NCBI RefSeq assembly: GCF_049943125.1
Contig: NZ_CP188040.1
Coordinates: 1,984,001-2,048,000, forward strand
Direction of reading: 5' to 3'
Length of the DNA stretch: 64,000 bases
Origin: JAEXZL01 sp049943125
GTDB lineage: Bacteria > Bacillota > Clostridia > Clostridiales > Clostridiaceae
The notes beneath the pieces are model-generated. The model worked only from the letters and a program-made list of their open reading frames with translations, was not told the DNA's origin and did no database searches. Shown here in pieces: positions 60,528 through 64,000 of the stretch. Numbering within the stretch: the first letter of the stretch is position 1; every line of letters starts with the position of its first letter. The position numbers were made by a program, and so were the translations under genes.

Positions 60528-61922
60528 ATGGATAGATTTTTTAAGCTTAAGGAGAATGGAACTAATGTAAAGACTGAGGTTCTAGCTGGAACTACCACTT
60601 TTTTAACTATGGCATATATCATATTTGTAAACCCTGCCATGCTTTTACAAACAGGAATGAATGAAGGGTCAGTTTTTGTGGCTACAATTTTAGCAGCGGC
60701 TATTGGTACCTTTGTTATGGCCTTCGTTGCTAATGTGCCTTTTGCTCAGGCGCCTGGAATGGGGCTTAATGCTTTTTTCACCTTTACAATTGTCTTTGGT
60801 ATGGGTTTTACCTGGCAACAGGCTTTAGGAATGGTGTTTATCTGCGGTATTATTAATATTCTCATTACTGTTACTAAAATTAGAAAAATGATTATAAAGG
60901 CTATACCAGAATCTCTTCAATATGCCATCAGCGGTGGTATAGGATTATTTATTGCATACGTAGGTGTTAAGTCTGCTCATTTTATTAATTTTACTGGAGA
61001 TGCAGCGGACAAGATTACAGCTATCGGTGAAGGTGGTCTCTTTGGAGATGTAGTTCCTGCCATAGTGGATTTTAAGAATCCAGCGGCTCAATTAGCTCTT
61101 ATAGGTTTAGTTATCACCGTTGTACTTATGCTTTTAAAGGTTAAGAGTGCTATCCTTTTAGGGATACTTTCAACAACTATTATTGGCTTATTTAATGGAG
61201 TTACTACTCTTCCAGATATGTCTACCATAGATTTCAGCATCCCTGATATAAGTCATACTTTTTTAAAGCTTGATATTGTTGGAATATTTTCAAGTCCTGA
61301 AAAGATATTTATAGCAATAACCACAATTTTTGCTTTTTCATTAACAGATACCTTTGATACCATTGGAACCTTCTTAGGAACGGGAAGAAAATCCGGTATT
61401 TTTGATAAAGCAGATGAAGAGTCAGTAGAAAAGGGAAATGGCATGTCCTCAAAGCTTGAGAAGGCGCTTTTTGCAGATGCTACAGCTACCTCCATAGGAG
61501 CTTTATTAGGGACAAGCAATACCACTACCTATGTAGAAAGTGCTGCAGGAATAAGTCAGGGAGGTAGAACTGGTTTAACCTCCATGGTAACGGGAATCTT
61601 ATTTTTATTATGCTTATTCATAGCACCTATTGCTGGGATGGTTCCTGAAGCAGCTACAGCTCCTGCATTAATAGTAGTAGGTGTTTTAATGTCTGAATCT
61701 CTGATGAAAATAGACTGGACAGATATCGGTATAGCAATACCTGCTTTTCTTACTGTAAGCTTTATGCCATTTACTTATAGTATAACCACTGGAGTTGCAG
61801 CAGGCTTTATATTCTACTGTATAGGAAAGCTGGTAAAGAGGGAAGGTAAGGATGTTCATCCTATATTATATATAGTTACACTGCTCTTTATAGCCAGTTA
61901 TGTGCTTAATGCCTTGATTTAG
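60528..61922 (+). CDS. NCS2/AzgA-type guanine-hypoxanthine permease
   Basis: 464-residue transporter with about twelve to fourteen membrane segments. Family segments: LAGTTTFLTMAYIIFVNPA near residue 25, GLNAFFTFTI near 85 and the conserved TDTFDTIGTFLG (about residue 275) with GTSNTTTYVESAAG (about 330), which form the substrate site in the UraA/AzgA fold. It would take up purine bases. Start follows GGATGGGATG. Ends before an 18-bp tandem repeat and a terminator. Confidence 0.93.
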   Translation: MDRFFKLKENGTNVKTEVLAGTTTFLTMAYIIFVNPAMLLQTGMNEGSVFVATILAAAIGTFVMAFVANVPFAQAPGMGLNAFFTFTIVFGMGFTWQQALGMVFICGIINILITVTKIRKMIIKAIPESLQYAISGGIGLFIAYVGVKSAHFINFTGDAADKITAIGEGGLFGDVVPAIVDFKNPAAQLALIGLVITVVLMLLKVKSAILLGILSTTIIGLFNGVTTLPDMSTIDFSIPDISHTFLKLDIVGIFSSPEKIFIAITTIFAFSLTDTFDTIGTFLGTGRKSGIFDKADEESVEKGNGMSSKLEKALFADATATSIGALLGTSNTTTYVESAAGISQGGRTGLTSMVTGILFLLCLFIAPIAGMVPEAATAPALIVVGVLMSESLMKIDWTDIGIAIPAFLTVSFMPFTYSITTGVAAGFIFYCIGKLVKREGKDVHPILYIVTLLFIASYVLNALI

Positions 61923-61963
61923 AGTATACCTGCTTGTACAATATGATCTTAATAAAAAAGGTA

Positions 61964-62017
61964 CTTTTGTTATAAAAGATATTCTTGTTATAAAAGATAT
62001 TCTTGTTATAAAAGATA
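61964..62017 (+). repeat. Three tandem 18-bp repeats
   Basis: Unit TTCTTGTTATAAAAGATA, three copies with exact 18-bp period after the purine permease; the first differs at its 5' end (CTTTTG). Each unit could form a tiny hairpin with a GTTAT loop. Confidence 0.8.
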
Positions 62018-62057
62018 CTCTTATAATTAATACTTACTTAGAAAAATTAGGTTGAAT

Positions 62058-62083
62058 AAGGATGGAGCTTTTCCATCCTTTTT
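62058..62083 (+). terminator. Terminator of the purine permease gene
   Basis: AAGGATGGA (62058-62066) pairs with TCCATCCTT (62072-62080) around GCTTT, followed by Ts. It lies after the tandem repeats. Confidence 0.85.
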
Positions 62084-62198
62084 GATTTATCCTCTAGTAC
62101 AATTTCCTATTATAATAGCAATATGGTGGAAATCCTTTAAAGTTTATTATAAGCTATAGATAGTCAATAAATAAAAGGTACAAGAAGGGAGAGGCAAT

Positions 62199-63152
62199 AT
62201 GAACATAGTTTTATTAGAGCCTTTAGCGGTAAAAAGTGAGGTTATTGAGAAGCTATCAAAGAAAGCAGTAGAGATGGGACATAGCTTTAAGGCTTATGAT
62301 AGTGTTACAAAGGATGTGGAAGAATTAAAGAGAAGAAGTAGAGAGGCGGATATACTTATAATTGCCAACAATCCTCTGCCTGGGGAGGTAATAAGAGAAG
62401 TAGAGAGGCTAAAATATATAGCTGTTGCATTCACAGGAGTAGATCATGTGGATAAGGAGGCTTGCTTAGAGAAAGGCGTAAAGGTATCTAATGCTGCGGG
62501 ATATTCTACTGATTCCGTGGCTGAGCTTGCAATTGCCTTAATAATTGATGCTCTTAGAAATGTTCTTCCCTGTGACCATAGGGTAAGAAATGGAGGTACC
62601 AAGGATGGCTTAGTAGGAAATCAGCTTAAAGGTAAGACCGTTGGAATTGTAGGTACAGGAGCAATTGGATTAAGAGTGGCAGAGCTATTAAGGCCCTTTA
62701 AATGTACGGTTTTAGGATATAGCAGAAGTGAAAGGGAAGAAGGAAAGAGTCTTGGTATAGATTATGTACCCTTAGAGGAGCTTTTAAAGAGAAGTGATAT
62801 AGTAAGTCTTCATGTACCTCTAAATGAGGCTACAAAGAATTTGATAAATGAAGATAGGATAAAGCTAATGAAGTCTTCTGCAGTGCTGATTAATCTTGCT
62901 AGAGGACCTGTGGTAGATAGTAAAGCCCTAGCGGAAGCACTAAATAAGGGGAGAATAGCCAAGGCCTGCATAGATGTTTTTGAAACGGAACCTCCAATAG
63001 AGGAAAATCATCCTCTTCTTATGGCTAAGAATACTCTGGTAACACCTCACATAGCTTTTGCTACAGAGGAATCTATGGTTATTAGAGCTGAGCTTACCTT
63101 TGATAATATATATTCTTATTTAGAAGGAAACATTAAAAATCAGGTTATATAA
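62199..63152 (+). CDS. D-isomer-specific 2-hydroxyacid dehydrogenase
   Basis: 317-residue NAD(P)-dependent oxidoreductase of the D-lactate/phosphoglycerate/hydroxypyruvate group. The Rossmann motif GTGAIG lies near residue 151, the Arg of the catalytic triad in NLARGPVVD near 234, the Glu in VFETEPPIEE, and the His in TPHIAFAT near 281. The start follows AGGGAGAGG. The substrate preference cannot be set; an amino-acid-derived 2-oxoacid would suit this organism. It is monocistronic. Confidence 0.92.
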   Translation: MNIVLLEPLAVKSEVIEKLSKKAVEMGHSFKAYDSVTKDVEELKRRSREADILIIANNPLPGEVIREVERLKYIAVAFTGVDHVDKEACLEKGVKVSNAAGYSTDSVAELAIALIIDALRNVLPCDHRVRNGGTKDGLVGNQLKGKTVGIVGTGAIGLRVAELLRPFKCTVLGYSRSEREEGKSLGIDYVPLEELLKRSDIVSLHVPLNEATKNLINEDRIKLMKSSAVLINLARGPVVDSKALAEALNKGRIAKACIDVFETEPPIEENHPLLMAKNTLVTPHIAFATEESMVIRAELTFDNIYSYLEGNIKNQVI

Positions 63153-63162
63153 AGTAATTTAA

Positions 63163-63205
63163 TTAAAAAAGCACAGGTGATATTATACGTTCACCTGTGC
63201 TGCTC
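63163..63205. terminator. Bidirectional terminator between the dehydrogenase and alarmone synthetase genes
   Basis: AGCACAGGTGA (63170-63180) pairs with TCACCTGTGCT (63191-63201). Six As before it give a T tract on the minus strand; CTCTTTTC follows on the plus strand. Confidence 0.85.
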
Positions 63206-63289
63206 TTTTCTAAGGAAGTTTTAATTAATTATATTTTTTCTGATTTCACTATATTTTATTATATAATTGTAGCTTTTTAGCAGAAGCTA

Positions 63290-63922
63290 TCACTGCCTGA
63301 ACTTTCTAATTTCTTCGTTGATAGAAAGCATTTTCTCATCTAGATAGTTTGCTAGCTCCGCACAATCCTTCAGCTGTTCAGTGAGATAAGAGGGAACTGT
63401 TTTTTCAAACTTATAGTAAATCTTATGCTCTAGGCTTGCCCAAAAATCCATGGCTATGGTTCTTAGCTGGACCTCTAGTTTTAGATATTCAACTCTATCA
63501 GAGAGAAAAACTGGAACCTCTAATAGAAGATGGAGACTTCTGTAGCCATTGGGCTTAGGAGATTTTATATAATCTTTTGCTTCGATAAGCCTTATCCCTT
63601 TAATACTGCATATTAAATCTGAAAGCCTATAAATGTCAGAGGTAAAGGAGGTTATTATTCTTATACCTGCTATATCATAAATATGATCTCTGGCATTTTC
63701 TAAGGATATGTCATAACCCTTTCTAATAAGCTTATCCTTTATGCTTTCAGGGGTCTTGATTCTTGATTTTATATGCTCAATTGGATTGTAGGCATGAATA
63801 AGCTGGAATTCCTCGTTGAGTATAGTGATTTTAGTATTCATCTCAGCTAATGCAAATTTATACAGAAGGAGAAAATCCTCCCAATCATAGGAACTATCCC
63901 TCGCAAGGATTTCGTTCAACAT
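63290..63922 (-). CDS. Small alarmone synthetase (RelA/SpoT-type GTP pyrophosphokinase)
   Basis: 210-residue single-domain (p)ppGpp synthetase of RelQ/YjbM size. The synthetase segments are ENARDHIYDIAGIRIIT near residue 70, KPNGYRSLHLLLEVP near 113 and the catalytic Glu in LEVQLRTIAMDFWASLEHK near 140. It lacks the hydrolase and regulatory domains of RelA. The ATG at 63922 with AGGAGTGAGTAC upstream is preferred to an ATG 63 bases further out. Its alarmone product could be connected with the ykkC-family switch earlier in the window only if that switch binds ppGpp, which is unproven. Confidence 0.93.
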   Translation of the reverse strand: MLNEILARDSSYDWEDFLLLYKFALAEMNTKITILNEEFQLIHAYNPIEHIKSRIKTPESIKDKLIRKGYDISLENARDHIYDIAGIRIITSFTSDIYRLSDLICSIKGIRLIEAKDYIKSPKPNGYRSLHLLLEVPVFLSDRVEYLKLEVQLRTIAMDFWASLEHKIYYKFEKTVPSYLTEQLKDCAELANYLDEKMLSINEEIRKFRQ

Positions 63923-64000
63923 GTACTCACTCCTAAGTTTAAATTTATTGTAAAGGTAAACATACTCAAATAAATTATACCACAACCAAACACTTATATA

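Noticed and set aside
1..64000. CRISPR arrays, rRNA operons, prophage or integron-type structures
   Set aside because: No regularly spaced direct repeats with unique spacers, no rRNA sequence and no phage structural genes were seen; only one tRNA gene (tRNA-Sec) was recognised.

Overview
The window comes from a low-GC, Gram-positive, amino-acid-fermenting anaerobe of the Clostridia. The evidence is the AT-rich sequence, strong AGGAGG-type ribosome binding sites with frequent GTG and TTG starts, a complete selenocysteine machinery, a glycine reductase operon, and SpoIIM-like and VanY-like cell-envelope genes. I cannot name the species from the sequence.

Layout. 0-7 kb: the 3' part of a phosphohexomutase gene, uppP behind a Fur-type palindrome, an AEC-family permease, and a ykkC-family riboswitch with its own terminator in front of a three-gene ABC-2 exporter. 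7-23 kb: the selenium/glycine core. A tandem glycine riboswitch precedes grdX-grdE-grdB-trxB-trxA-grdA-grdC-grdD, with in-frame UGA codons at GrdB Sec350 and GrdA Sec44. tRNA-Sec (selC), selA, selB and a LysR regulator follow. On the opposite strand lie selD (itself a selenoprotein, Sec15), yedF, a C_GCAxxG_C_C protein and a TDT-family transporter. The consumers of selenocysteine (GrdA, GrdB, SelD), the machinery that inserts it (SelA, SelB, SelC, SelD) and the electron supply (TrxA, TrxB) are therefore contiguous.

23-43.7 kb: a VanY-like lipoprotein, an alpha/beta hydrolase, a DUF2804 protein, an ECF sigma/anti-sigma pair, a Gate-domain membrane protein behind paired palindromes, an unassigned TIM-barrel-like enzyme, a MacB-like ABC exporter with a coiled-coil FtsX permease, a 55-residue membrane peptide, a large beta-helix surface protein, and a translationally coupled membrane protein/DUF4129/DUF4350/MoxR/DUF58 operon. 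43.7-48.7 kb: SpoIIM-like and RDD proteins, a MATE transporter behind a structured leader, and a REP-associated tyrosine transposase accompanied by three copies of a 42-44 bp repeat.

48.7-64 kb: methyltransferase, msrA, plsC, a YtrA-type GntR/ABC operon with a well-formed promoter and operator, decayed gene remnants, two candidate structured RNAs, DUF3785 and DUF2207 proteins, an IS110-family element whose upstream non-coding end is bounded by an 11-bp inverted repeat (candidate bridge RNA) and which sits between duplicated purine-rich repeats, a lipoprotein, a purine permease, a 2-hydroxyacid dehydrogenase and a small alarmone synthetase.

The least explained items are the ykkC variant in front of an ABC-2 exporter, the REP-like repeats with their transposase, the IS110 non-coding end, and an approximately 420-nt transcription unit at 56.9-57.4 kb with promoter and terminator but no open reading frame.
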